Part shown: piece after piece, positions 54,420 through 63,244 of the stretch
Numbering within the stretch: the stretch's first letter is position 1
Layout of the letters: each line of letters begins with the position of its first letter
Source of the DNA: Candidatus Gastranaerophilales bacterium
GTDB lineage: Bacteria > Cyanobacteriota > Vampirovibrionia > Gastranaerophilales > Gastranaerophilaceae
Length of the DNA: 64,000 bases
NCBI GenBank assembly: GCA_944325555.1
Contig: CALVAN010000001.1
Span: 1-64,000 of the forward strand
Direction of reading: 5' to 3'
Translations under genes and position numbers: made by a program
The notes under the pieces: model-generated
Databases searched by the model: none
Told to the model about the DNA's origin: nothing
The model's input: only the letters and a program-made list of their open reading frames with translations

Positions 54420-54830
54420 CCCGTAATTATGTTTAATCTAGTGTCGTTTTTTTCGCTTCGAGCTTTCGAAGCTCAAAAACTCACCTTTTCAATGTGTCAC
54501 TCGCCTACACTTAACTTCGTTAAGTTTCGGTGACAGGCTTACAAGTATCGCTTACGCTCTACTGTTCGCTTTGTCAAAAAATTCGTTCACGTCACTTACC
54601 TCTCACAAAACCAGCCACTGGCTGCTTTTGTTCGGCAGAGTCTTATCACGAATTTTTCTCGAACAGTTTTTAGTCGTAAACAATTTTACTAAAAATATAC
54701 CTGCGGGGCAATTTGTTTATTCTATACAGTTTGATATTCACCGTTTATTATACACGGCTTACTTTGTAAGCCGTGTAATAATTGTTCCAATATTTGTCAC
54801 CGAATTATGTAACGCATACAAGAATTACAA
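54420..54830. repeat. intergenic repeat cluster with hairpin modules
   Basis: No gene is present. From left: CTTCGAGC/GCTCAAAA-type and ACTTAAC/GTTAAGT hairpins; a family-A plug-in module at 54597-54641, with CTCTC and CGGCAGAGT flanking CAAAACCAGCC/GGCTGCTTTTG; the AACAGT-TTTAGTCGTA block (about 54662-54678); the ACGGCTTAC/GTAAGCCGT palindrome (54753-54775); and GTCACCGAATTATGTAAC (54796-54813). Several of these recur at 1-295 and 62842. Confidence 0.6.
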
Positions 54831-54889
54831 ATTATTTAACTACTGCAGACCAAAGTCTGCCCTGCGGCTTTTTGCCGTCGGAACAGTTA

Positions 54890-55249
54890 GTCTGAGTGGG
54901 ATCTCGCTTGTAGGAGTGGTACACACTCTGCCGAGCAAACAATCCAGTGAATTGTTTGTGAGAGGTAGCGAGTGGCGCCGAGTCTAGCATCTTACGACTC
55001 TGCCGAAGAAACAATTGATAATTGTTTCTGAGAGGTAGACCCCATACACTTTTCTCCATTCGTAACGTGCCACCGGCACCTTCCGAACGGAGTCCTTGGG
55101 TGCCCTTGTTGTATATCCAATATTGTACTTGTTTATTGCACCCAAGAACTCTGAAAAACGATTAAGTATCGTTTTTTAGAGGTAGGCAAAGGAAAAATGT
55201 AATTTTTCCGTGCCGTATTCTGACCTTGTCGGGGTCAGTTGACTATATG
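54890..55249 (-). repeat. structured dispersed element, family A copy A4 (long form)
   Basis: On the minus strand the fixed end CATATAGTCAACTGACCCC lies 10 bp after the stop of the gene at 55260. P1 is kept. P2 is extended to CTTGGGTGC (55146-55138) with GCACCCAAG (55103-55095, read in strand order). Two extra hairpins (GGAAAAAT/ATTTTTCC and AAAAACGAT/ATCGTTTTT) sit between P1 and P2. Two plug-in CTACCTCTC...CGGCAGAGT modules follow, one identical in stem to A2 and one near-identical to A1. P4 closes the far end. Confidence 0.85.
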
Positions 55250-55259
55250 AAAAAAATTA

Positions 55260-55679
55260 CTAACGTGATATACCAAGACTTGTTCCTTTTTCGTTTTTAA
55301 CCCAGTTATCATTTATAAGTCTGTAGCTTTCGCAGGGTACGTATATCATATTCCCGCCGGTGTTTTTATTTTTGTTAATTTTAGCTCTGTACAGGCTCAT
55401 GCGCTGGCTGTCATCCAAATCACAAATCATACCTTCGGCATTTCCGTTTTTATAATGAGATTCTGTGATATATCTGCATTTACCGTTGACATAACCGTCA
55501 ATTTTTTCGATATATTTTACGGATTCCCCGTTTCTGTTTATAAAAGATGATGTTTTAAAATATTTGCAATCTCTTATGCTGTTATCAAGCTTGTTATCAT
55601 TCATGTCAGCCGCACAAAAAGCAGGAATAGCTGCAGCAACGGCAAGAACAGGTATTATAAGCAAAGACAATTTTTTCAT
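55260..55679 (-). CDS. small exported protein (139 aa), unknown function
   Basis: I do not recognise the family. A signal peptide (LSLLIIPVLAVAAAIPAFCA) is followed by about 115 residues with four cysteines (CKYF, CRYI, CDLD, CESY) that could form disulfides outside the cytoplasm. The start at 55679 has AAGGAG upstream. It ends a five-gene minus-strand run from ilvB, and repeat A4 lies directly after it. Confidence 0.7.
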   Translation of the reverse strand: MKKLSLLIIPVLAVAAAIPAFCAADMNDNKLDNSIRDCKYFKTSSFINRNGESVKYIEKIDGYVNGKCRYITESHYKNGNAEGMICDLDDSQRMSLYRAKINKNKNTGGNMIYVPCESYRLINDNWVKNEKGTSLGISR

Positions 55680-55691
55680 ATTATACACTCC

Positions 55692-56951
55692 TTATTTATT
55701 ATAAATTATAAAGGATTCTTTCAAAAACTCATACCCTTTCAAGAATGATTCTATGTTAACCATCTCATCGCTCGAGTGCATGTTGTAAATATCAGCCAGT
55801 CCGAGCAGATAGGGTTTTAAAATTTGTCCGTGTTTGTTTTTTTCATGCGCATAAATATGGGTTTCCGCTCCGGCATGGAAGGAAGAAACATCTCCTTTTA
55901 TGCCGATATTATCGCAGGCTTGCACACAAATTTTTTGTATGGTTTCGTCATCTGATTTTTCAAACGCCTTCATCTTTGATTTTGCTTCAAATTCGGCAAC
56001 AGCAAGCCCTTTATATTTTTCGTTAAATTTGGCGACAATTTGTTTAATGTCGTTGATAAGCTGCTGTTCGTTTGCTTCTTCGGAACTTCTGATAGAATAT
56101 TTTGCCATTGCCTTTGTGTTGATTATATTTGTCAGGCAATTGTCGGCAACGTATTCTATGTAGCTTTCCGCTTTTATTCCTTTTTGGGCAATCTTTTGTA
56201 TAACCGGTTCAACTCCGCCGCCTACTATACAGCCTATGTTAATGGAAGTAACAGTGCCGTATTCATCACGCTTGTATTCGCCCTGAGGAATTTCGTTCAC
56301 AAGTTCCGCAATGAGTTTTACGGCGTTTAATCTTGTTTTGTCTCCGATATCAATACCCGAATGACCGCCTTTTAAGCTTGTTACACGCAGTGTTCCGTTG
56401 GTATAGCTTGCGCCTGAAATCTGAATCTGTCCGAGTTTGTCCGCATCAAGCACAAGAACATACTCGGAATCTATCTCGTCGAATTTTACGTTATGGATAC
56501 CTGTCATGTTTTGTTCTTCATCTTTTGTGAATACAAGCTCAAGTCCGCCGTGTCCGCCCTGTATCATATCCGGATTTTTAACAAGGTTCAAAGCCAGATA
56601 CATTGCAGCGGCAACGCCTACTTTGTCATCCGAGCCAAGAGGTCTTGATTTGTCGGTTTCTATAAACTGACCGTCTTGAGAAATCCTTATATTTACGGGC
56701 GAAGCGTCACCCACAACATCCATGTGGGCAGAAAGCAAAATCGGCTTTTTGTCGGGGTTTGTTGCAGGAATCTTTGCCCTTACGTTTTTAAAATGGTCTT
56801 CTTTAGCATCTATGCCGGCGTTAGTTAAAATTTCAACAATCTTAGCCGACACGTTGTCCTCTTCGCCGGAAGGGGAAGGAATTTGCGCTAAAGTACAAAA
56901 TAAATCGATAAGTTCGTTTTCGTTTCTTAAAGTGTTAATATCTTTTGTCAT
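55692..56951 (-). CDS. M20 peptidase, PepT-like
   Basis: This 419-residue zinc peptidase resembles tripeptide aminopeptidase PepT. Ligands are in LLSAHMDVVGDASP (His, Asp) and PLGSDDKVGVAA, the catalytic glutamates follow in FTKDEEQNMTG, with later ligands in VLDADKLG and HSSDEMVNIESF. It likely trims short peptides in the cytoplasm. It overlaps the DUF4127 gene by 4 bp (ATGA). Confidence 0.9.
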   Translation of the reverse strand: MTKDINTLRNENELIDLFCTLAQIPSPSGEEDNVSAKIVEILTNAGIDAKEDHFKNVRAKIPATNPDKKPILLSAHMDVVGDASPVNIRISQDGQFIETDKSRPLGSDDKVGVAAAMYLALNLVKNPDMIQGGHGGLELVFTKDEEQNMTGIHNVKFDEIDSEYVLVLDADKLGQIQISGASYTNGTLRVTSLKGGHSGIDIGDKTRLNAVKLIAELVNEIPQGEYKRDEYGTVTSINIGCIVGGGVEPVIQKIAQKGIKAESYIEYVADNCLTNIINTKAMAKYSIRSSEEANEQQLINDIKQIVAKFNEKYKGLAVAEFEAKSKMKAFEKSDDETIQKICVQACDNIGIKGDVSSFHAGAETHIYAHEKNKHGQILKPYLLGLADIYNMHSSDEMVNIESFLKGYEFLKESFIIYNK

Positions 56952-58327
56952 GATAAATCTGCCTCTATTTCAAAAAATCTGCTCCACGGATAAGAATACT
57001 TTATCCCGCTAAATTCTACATCAAATTTTTGTTTTAAAAAGCCTTCATACGGTTTCATTTCTTTTTCAAGCTCTTCGACACTTATTTCTTTTAACCGTGA
57101 TTTAAGGAGTTTTCTTACATTTGCCTGATAAGCCCAGTCATCAAGAAAACGAATCATCTGCACCTTTTTGAAAGCCGTGATATCCGGGTCTTTTGCACAA
57201 TACTTAACCATAGCGCAGCACAGAGCACTGCCTAAAGAGTTGCCTGTAGTATTCCAGCCCGCATACCCGAGAAAATTATCCCAATCGATTTTGGTTTCCA
57301 AAAACTGTTTTACAAAAGCATTATCAGCACCGTTGGCGTTCAAGATATCGACTATAAGATAGGGTTTTTGAGGTATTTCAATTTTTCCGTCGAAGCCTTC
57401 AACCTCAACGCCCATAACAAGCTCGCCCTGCTCGTCTTTAAAGTTGTTCACAATCATTACAATGTCAGCTGCCTCAGGGTTTTCACAAACCTCGCAGCCT
57501 GCAAGCTCAATCTGCCCTTTAACAGACTCGTACACGGAAACATCCTCGTACTTTGAAATTTTGTCCGTATAATCCTTTTGCGTAAATACAGGCGCAATTT
57601 TTATGTGCCTTCCCTCTGTCATCGCACGTGCAAGCAGCGTCAGCGGGATTTCATCGGCGCCGGTCTTTATCAGAGCATTGAGTTTATGCGCCAGTATGTT
57701 TACATTCAAAACTTTTGCCTCAGTAACATTAAGTCCGTATTGTGCGCAATCGTCTTTTGAAAAAACAAGAGTATTAAAAAAGTGCTCCTCAGACCATTTT
57801 ATGTACAGTTTGTTGATGTCAAAGTTTCTGTTTCTTGTCTTAAGGTAGTCGTCAAGAATATTTTGCGGGACATCGGTCTGAGCAAAGCCGTTTTTGTGGT
57901 AGTCATAAGAGTATTGGAATATCTTTTTGCCGTAAAGGCTCCAGTACTCTTTTTCTTCCTCGTTGCAGTTGTTGTTTGAAATACGCATTATGCTTGAAAA
58001 CGCAAAGACTTCGGAATGTTTTTTATTCAAAATTTCTTTTAAGCGTTCAATGCGTTCAACAATTTTTTGGTAATCATCATTGCATCTGCGTGACGGAATC
58101 AGCCCGCCGTAGGCGATTGTATCAAGCGATACAACGACTTTGTCAACATCATGCAGATTTTCAAGCCAGTTTAAAATTCCCCCGATATCAGCCTGTTTTG
58201 TTAAATCACCGAGCAGGCTTCTGTCGGGCAGATGTAAATGTAAATTGCCGTCTATATCCGCAATCTGTTGTGCAAGTGTATAGCATACGGGTCTGTTATC
58301 TATAGGTATAAATGCAATCTCTGTCAT
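56948..58327 (-). CDS. DUF4127 protein
   Basis: The 459-residue protein matches DUF4127, a family of unknown function. Marks are FIPIDNRPVCYTLAQQIA at the N-terminus, VVSLDTIAYGGLIPSRR, and LGYAGWNTTGNSLGSALC near the C-terminus. It is cytoplasmic, with no signal. It lies 5 bp from ilvN and overlaps the peptidase, so all are probably one transcript. Confidence 0.8.
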   Translation of the reverse strand: MTEIAFIPIDNRPVCYTLAQQIADIDGNLHLHLPDRSLLGDLTKQADIGGILNWLENLHDVDKVVVSLDTIAYGGLIPSRRCNDDYQKIVERIERLKEILNKKHSEVFAFSSIMRISNNNCNEEEKEYWSLYGKKIFQYSYDYHKNGFAQTDVPQNILDDYLKTRNRNFDINKLYIKWSEEHFFNTLVFSKDDCAQYGLNVTEAKVLNVNILAHKLNALIKTGADEIPLTLLARAMTEGRHIKIAPVFTQKDYTDKISKYEDVSVYESVKGQIELAGCEVCENPEAADIVMIVNNFKDEQGELVMGVEVEGFDGKIEIPQKPYLIVDILNANGADNAFVKQFLETKIDWDNFLGYAGWNTTGNSLGSALCCAMVKYCAKDPDITAFKKVQMIRFLDDWAYQANVRKLLKSRLKEISVEELEKEMKPYEGFLKQKFDVEFSGIKYSYPWSRFFEIEADLS

Positions 58328-58332
58328 GGCGT

Positions 58333-58863
58333 CTACTCTGCTTTTACTCCGGTAAACTGGTTTGAACGTGTGATTCCGACTTTGCCCGAGCGCACAAGCT
58401 CTTTAATTCCGATAGGTCTTAACAGCTCGATTAAAGAACGTATCTGTCTTTCGTCGCCTATTGCTTCAAGCGTGTAGGTTCTTTGGGTAACGTCGATGAT
58501 TTTTGCGTTAAAAATTTCCGCTATTCTTAAAATCTCGGAGCGGTCCTCATCTTTTGCAATAACCTTGCACAAAATCAATTCCCGTTCGATAGATTCAACA
58601 TCACCGAGGTCAACAACCTTCAACACCGGAATCAACCTGTTGAGCTGTTTTGTAATTTGCTCAATGACATTTTCATCCCCGCCTGAGGTTTCTATGGTGA
58701 TACGTGCATAGCCCTTTTCGCTTGTTTGTGCGGCGGTAATGCTTTCTATACTGTAGCCTCTGCCCGAGAAAAGCCCGCTTACACGGGATACTATACCCGC
58801 CTCGTCTTTTACCAGAACCGATATTACATGATTTTTGTTGTTATTGTTGTTGTTATTATTCAT
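58333..58863 (-). CDS. ilvN: acetolactate synthase small (regulatory) subunit
   Basis: IlvN/IlvH binds valine and activates the large subunit. The protein is 176 residues with an N-terminal ACT domain (HVISVLVKDEAGIVSRVSGL, then GRGYSIESITAAQT) and a C-terminal domain. Eight consecutive asparagines follow the start Met, from an AAC/AAT codon run, which is unusual and could vary between strains. It follows ilvB with a 17-bp gap. Confidence 0.95.
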   Translation of the reverse strand: MNNNNNNNNKNHVISVLVKDEAGIVSRVSGLFSGRGYSIESITAAQTSEKGYARITIETSGGDENVIEQITKQLNRLIPVLKVVDLGDVESIERELILCKVIAKDEDRSEILRIAEIFNAKIIDVTQRTYTLEAIGDERQIRSLIELLRPIGIKELVRSGKVGITRSNQFTGVKAE

Positions 58864-58880
58864 CTTTTAACCTTTAGCCG

Positions 58881-60623
58881 CTAATTTATCGGACAATTAT
58901 TTGACATCAGCATTTTGTTGATAGGATTACCCGCAAGTACCCATGGATAAACCATTTCGTACTCATCGACCACAACATCTATAAACACGGGCTGTTTGCA
59001 TTCGATAGCCTGTTTAAGTACGGGAACAATTTCTTCTTCTTTTGTAATACGGAAACCTCTTGCGCCGTATGCTTCCGCCACTTTGACAAAATCCGGTCCC
59101 GGAATCCTTGTTTCCGAATAATGCTGATGGTATAGTTTTTCCTGCCACTGGCGCACCATTCCGAGATATCCGTTGTTAATGATTATGTTAATAACCGGCA
59201 GGTTGTACTGCACGCAGGTGGCAAGCTCCTGAATATTCATCTGGATACTTCCGTCGCCCGCTATGTTTAAAACGAGCCTGTCTTTGTCCGCAACGGCTAT
59301 ACCCATTGCAGCAGGGAAGCCAAAGCCCATTGTGCCGAGTCCGCCGGAGGTGATAAATCTTCTGGGTTTGTCGCATTTCCATTTTTGAGCAGCCCACATC
59401 TGGTGCTGTCCTACTTCTGTCGTAACAATCGGGTCAAAATCTTTTGTATATTCATAGATTTTTTGTATTACCGTAATTGCACTGAGTTTTCCTGTATGCT
59501 GCTCCGCTTTCGGACGTTTGTTTTTCCATTCGTTAATCTGCTCAAGCCAGGATTGTTTTACTTCGTAATGGATTTCGTAATTGTTGTTATCAAACTCCTC
59601 AAGCATAGCTTTCAAGACATTTTTGGCATCGCCGATAATCGGGATATCGACCTTTACGTTTTTGTTAATGGAGCAGGGGTCAATATCAACGTGGATAATC
59701 TGCGCATCACGTGCAAAACGTTTTAAGCAGCCTGTTATCCTGTCATTAAAGCGTGTGCCTATTGCAAAAAGCACATCGCAGTTTGTGACAGCGTGGTTTG
59801 CCCAGAAATTGCCGTGCATACCGAGCATACCGAGCGACTTTTCATCGCTTTCGGGGTAGACACCTTTTGCCATAAGAGTGTTTGCAACTGGCACGTGGAG
59901 TTTGTCGGCGAGTTGTTTTAATTCTTCCATGGCTTCTGACGCCACAATCCCGCCGCCTGCGATAATAACAGGTCTTTCTGCTTCACATAAGAGTTCAAGC
60001 GCTTTTGAGGTTTGTTTAGGGTGTCCGTTGTAGTTAGGGTTATAGCCGGGCAATTTAATATTTTCAGGCCAAACAAATTCCGTTGACGCCGTTAAAATAT
60101 CCTTTGGCATATCAACGACAACGGGTCCGGGTTTGCCGGTTGTTGCAATATGAAATGCCTCTTTAATGATTCTGGGCATATCTTTAACATCTTTTATAAG
60201 ATAGTTATGCTTGCAGCAAGAGCGTGTAATGCCTATGATATCTGCTTCCTGAAAAGCATCGTTGCCTATCTGGTTTATACCTACCTGTCCGGTAAACACA
60301 ACTACGGGATAACCGTCATAGTAGGCGTTTGCAATACCTGTTATACAATTCGTTGCCCCCGGCCCCGAGGTAACAAGAACAACCCCCGGTTTACCCGTAA
60401 CACGTGCATAACCTTCTGCTGCGTGCACTGCTGCCTGCTCGTGTCTTACAAGGTAATGTTTTATATCATGGTCATTATACAAAGCTTCGTATATGGAAAG
60501 GATTACACCGCCGGGGTAGCCGAAAATATCTTTTACACCTTCTTTTTTCAAACATTCCAGAAAAATCTGCGCCCCTGTTAATATATTAGTATTTGTTTGC
60601 TGTTGAGTTTCAGTACCGCCCAT
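58881..60623 (-). CDS. ilvB: acetolactate synthase large subunit
   Basis: The first shared step of valine, leucine and isoleucine synthesis, using TPP and FAD. The 580-residue protein has FGYPGGVILSIYEAL and RHEQAAVHAAEGYARVTG with the catalytic glutamate. VLVTSGPGATNCITGIANAY and the TPP motif IAGDGSIQMNIQELAT are typical, with INNGYLGMVRQWQ beyond. It leads a run ilvB-ilvN-DUF4127-M20 peptidase-secreted protein. Confidence 0.95.
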   Translation of the reverse strand: MGGTETQQQTNTNILTGAQIFLECLKKEGVKDIFGYPGGVILSIYEALYNDHDIKHYLVRHEQAAVHAAEGYARVTGKPGVVLVTSGPGATNCITGIANAYYDGYPVVVFTGQVGINQIGNDAFQEADIIGITRSCCKHNYLIKDVKDMPRIIKEAFHIATTGKPGPVVVDMPKDILTASTEFVWPENIKLPGYNPNYNGHPKQTSKALELLCEAERPVIIAGGGIVASEAMEELKQLADKLHVPVANTLMAKGVYPESDEKSLGMLGMHGNFWANHAVTNCDVLFAIGTRFNDRITGCLKRFARDAQIIHVDIDPCSINKNVKVDIPIIGDAKNVLKAMLEEFDNNNYEIHYEVKQSWLEQINEWKNKRPKAEQHTGKLSAITVIQKIYEYTKDFDPIVTTEVGQHQMWAAQKWKCDKPRRFITSGGLGTMGFGFPAAMGIAVADKDRLVLNIAGDGSIQMNIQELATCVQYNLPVINIIINNGYLGMVRQWQEKLYHQHYSETRIPGPDFVKVAEAYGARGFRITKEEEIVPVLKQAIECKQPVFIDVVVDEYEMVYPWVLAGNPINKMLMSNNCPIN

Positions 60624-60711
60624 GTTTTAGTTTTTACTCCAAAATAATAATGTTTTTTAAATATTCTATCATTTTTTGCCTAAAAATACCAAAAAATTAC
60701 AGAATTATTAA

Positions 60712-60749
60712 AAAAACCGGTCGATTTTTTAATAATTCGACCGGTTTTT
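60712..60749 (-). terminator. intrinsic terminator of metK
   Basis: Arms AAAAACCGGTCGA and TCGACCGGTTTTT enclose an AT-rich loop with T-runs on the exit side. It lies just past the metK stop and before ilvB. Confidence 0.9.
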
Positions 60750-60763
60750 GTTTGCAAATTATC

Positions 60764-62038
60764 TTACTTGCAGCCGCAGCAGTTTAAGCCCGCTTGCTCT
60801 TTTAATTGAGCAGCCTTATCAGTGTGTTCCCAAGGAACATCGATATCAGTTCTGCCCATATGACCGTATGCAGCAAGCAATTGATAGAATTTGCCGCCAT
60901 TTTTAGCGGGCAAACCTCTTAAGTCAAACTGCTTGATGATTGCAGCAGGTCTAAGGTCAAAGTTTTCCTGAACAAGGTTTGATATTTCGTCGTCGGAGAT
61001 AACACCGGTTCCGAAAGTATCCACCATAACGGAAACAGGCTGAGCAACGCCGATAGCGTATGCGAGTTCAACCTCACATTTTTGTGCAAGCCCTGCTTTT
61101 ACAACGTTTTTGGCAACGTAACGTGCGGCATAAGCAGCAGAACGGTCAACTTTTGTAGGATCTTTGCCGGAGAATGCGCCGCCGCCGTGACGTGAATAAC
61201 CGCCGTATGTATCTACGATGATTTTTCTTCCTGTTAAACCGGCGTCGCCTTGAGGACCGCCTATTACGAATCTGCCTGACGGGTTGATTAAATATTTTGT
61301 ATCAGCATCGGGTTTAATAGCGTCGTTTTCGAAAACAGGGTTAATAACTTTTTCGATTAAATCCTGTCTTATGATTTCCTGAACTTCTTTGTTGTCGGAA
61401 ACGCCTTTGATTTCAGGGTCGTGTTGTGTTGAAAGAACGATTGTATCGATTCTTGACGGTCTGCCGTCAACGTATTCAACAGTAACCTGAGATTTTCCGT
61501 CCGGTCTTAAATAGCCAAGAGAACCGTTTTTTCTAACCTGTGCCAATCTGTGTGCCAATCTGTGTGCAAGGCTGATAGGCAAAGGCATCAGTTCCGGAGT
61601 TTCATCACAAGCGAAACCGAACATAATACCCTGATCGCCTGCGCCGACGTTTTCTGTTTCCGAAGAAGAAGTGTCAGCGTTGTCACTTCTTGATTCAAGA
61701 GCCTTGTTTACGCCGCCTGCGATATCTGTAGACTGTTCGTCAATAGAGGTTAACACAGCACAGTTTTTGTAATCAAAACCGCCGCCTTCTGCTCCTGCAT
61801 AACCGATATTTTTAATAGTATTTCTTACTACTGCGGGGATATCCACGTAGCAGTCGGATGTTATTTCTCCGCAAACAAGAGCCATACCTGTTGTTACTGT
61901 AGTTTCGGCAGCTACTCTGGAGCTTTTGTCTTTTGTAAGAAATTCATCCAGAATTGCGTCAGAAATCTGGTCGCACACTTTATCAGGGTGTCCTTCCGTT
62001 ACTGACTCTGACGTAAAAAGAAATCTTTTTGATGTCAT
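60764..62038 (-). CDS. metK: S-adenosylmethionine synthetase
   Basis: MetK makes SAM from methionine and ATP. The 424 residues include [20 protein letters not shown] at the start, [15 protein letters not shown] and [20 protein letters not shown] small in-frame repeat ([11 protein letters not shown]) is unusual. The C-terminus ends LNCCGCK, longer than usual, with three cysteines in four residues. A short hairpin (CCCGG/CCGGG, about 62065-62082) lies in the leader. ahcY at 8392 is the other SAM-cycle gene in the window. Confidence 0.96.
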   Translation of the reverse strand: MTSKRFLFTSESVTEGHPDKVCDQISDAILDEFLTKDKSSRVAAETTVTTGMALVCGEITSDCYVDIPAVVRNTIKNIGYAGAEGGGFDYKNCAVLTSIDEQSTDIAGGVNKALESRSDNADTSSSETENVGAGDQGIMFGFACDETPELMPLPISLAHRLAHRLAQVRKNGSLGYLRPDGKSQVTVEYVDGRPSRIDTIVLSTQHDPEIKGVSDNKEVQEIIRQDLIEKVINPVFENDAIKPDADTKYLINPSGRFVIGGPQGDAGLTGRKIIVDTYGGYSRHGGGAFSGKDPTKVDRSAAYAARYVAKNVVKAGLAQKCEVELAYAIGVAQPVSVMVDTFGTGVISDDEISNLVQENFDLRPAAIIKQFDLRGLPAKNGGKFYQLLAAYGHMGRTDIDVPWEHTDKAAQLKEQAGLNCCGCK

Positions 62039-62268
62039 TTTGTTATGTTCCCTTTCATAATATACCCGGGTGACTCTCCGGGATTAGAAACATGTTAAAT
62101 CAAAGGAAAATCAGGGTCAAACAATGGAATGCACAGCTTTACATAGCTTAATCAATACTTGCAAACCAATTGTTAATTTTTGGTTAAAAAACAAAGTGCA
62201 ATTAAAAAACAGAGCAATAATATAGGTGTTGAGAGAAAAGATAATCGAATAACCGAAAGGAGAACATT
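62039..62268. other. divergent intergenic between metK and hsp20
   Basis: It holds the metK leader with a CCCGG-N8-CCGGG hairpin (62065-62082) and the promoter region of hsp20 (GAAAGGAG ribosome-binding site). I could not match any known SAM riboswitch class. Confidence 0.4.
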
Positions 62269-62724
62269 ATGAGATTTTTAATAAAAAAAACACCGGACAC
62301 ATTTTTAAAAACAGTTAACGATGAAATCAGTTCAATACTGAACAGAAACTTTGGAAATTTGTACCCTGAATACGGTTTTGCCGAAGATGCGGACAAATTG
62401 ATGATGCCTGTTGAAATTAAAGAAAAAGAAGACCGCTTTGAAATCAAAGCAGAACTTCCGGGTGTTAAAAAAGAAGATTTAGACATAGATATGGATAAAT
62501 CTCATATCACAATCAACGCCAAAAAAGAAGAAGAAACAGAAGAAAATTCTAAAACTTATAAAAAATCGGAATTTCAATACGGTGAATTTTCAAGAACGGT
62601 TTACTTCTCCGAAGAAATCGATACAGAAAATACAAAAGCCAAACTTGAACACGGTGTTTTGAGAATCGAAGCACCTAAGATGAAAAAAGAAAATAATAAC
62701 AACAAAAAACTTGTTGTAGAATAA
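62269..62724 (+). CDS. small heat-shock protein (Hsp20/alpha-crystallin)
   Basis: Hsp20 proteins hold unfolded proteins for other chaperones. The 151-residue protein has an alpha-crystallin domain (VEIKEKEDRFEIKAELPGVK, then LEHGVLRIEAPKMKKE) with the GVLRIEAP motif. The N-terminal arm is short and the C-terminal tail is lysine/asparagine-rich. A terminator follows. Confidence 0.93.
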   Translation: MRFLIKKTPDTFLKTVNDEISSILNRNFGNLYPEYGFAEDADKLMMPVEIKEKEDRFEIKAELPGVKKEDLDIDMDKSHITINAKKEEETEENSKTYKKSEFQYGEFSRTVYFSEEIDTENTKAKLEHGVLRIEAPKMKKENNNNKKLVVE

Positions 62725-62756
62725 TTTACTTCATCCATCTATCCATAAAATAAACC

Positions 62757-62788
62757 AAAACCCTGCCTTGTTTAAGGCGGGGTTTTTT
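62757..62788 (+). terminator. intrinsic terminator of hsp20
   Basis: Arms AAAACCCTGCCTT and AAGGCGGGGTTTT (one wobble) are followed by more T residues. Confidence 0.9.
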
Positions 62789-62800
62789 ATAAGCTTTGTT

Positions 62801-63240
62801 GTCGGGCTGAAAGTCCAACCTGAGACTCTGCGGTTATTATGCACGGCTTACATTGTAAGCCGTAGGGGGTTCGGGGCGAAGCCCTGACGGAATTTGGGCT
62901 AGAAATTTTTAAACGAAGGAATGAAAATTTACCGTACCGAAATTGACATTTTATGAGTGGACGGAAATTTTCGTTTCTGAGTTTTAAAATCTCTTTTGAT
63001 ATAGCGTGTTTTTCTTTTTTGGTTCGTTTTTTCTTTTTGCCTCGCAAACAAAAAGAAAAAATGAACATAAGAAAAAAATATAATCTTTGTATTTATTCAT
63101 TACTTTAATTTTTATACGCATGCAGATACTTCGTATCTGACTTAGTCCCTCTCATAAAAGTATTGTGTCGGGCTGAAAGTCCAACCTGAGACGTGATTAA
63201 TTACGTTTTGGCGCTACAGATTACCCTGCAACAAAAAACC
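62801..63240. repeat. intergenic with short hairpin repeats
   Basis: Two copies of GTCGGGCTGAAAGTCCAACCTGAGAC (62801-62826 and 63167-63192) lie in this gap. The palindrome ACGGCTTAC-ATT-GTAAGCCGT is at 62843-62863, also present at 54753. Between them the sequence looks like decayed DNA (lysine/phenylalanine-type frames, no start or ribosome-binding site). No real gene was seen. Confidence 0.6.
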
Positions 63241-63244
63241 GATA

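Noticed and set aside
54890-55249. Family A as integron attC sites or a CRISPR array
   Set aside because: There are no attC core sites, no cassette genes, and no regular spacer arrangement; hairpins vary in length and sequence.
61530-61580. Small tandem repeat in metK ([11 protein letters not shown]) as a frameshift or assembly error
   Set aside because: The frame is intact through the repeat and both sides match the family; it looks like a small in-frame duplication.
20601-62038. A shared C-terminal Gly-Cys-Lys tag (SLH protein DCGCK, PpdK TLGCK, MetK CCGCK)
   Set aside because: Three proteins ending in GCK drew attention, but three residues are too short and the proteins sit in different compartments; probably coincidence.
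62041-62100. SAM riboswitch in the metK leader
   Set aside because: Only a CCCGG/CCGGG hairpin is visible. I could not find the conserved cores of SAM-I, SAM-II, SAM-III (SMK) or SAM-IV/VI classes.
62787-63068. A 93-codon frame on the minus strand after hsp20
   Set aside because: It crosses the hsp20 terminator and repeat sequence; the product is a lysine/phenylalanine-type low-complexity string.
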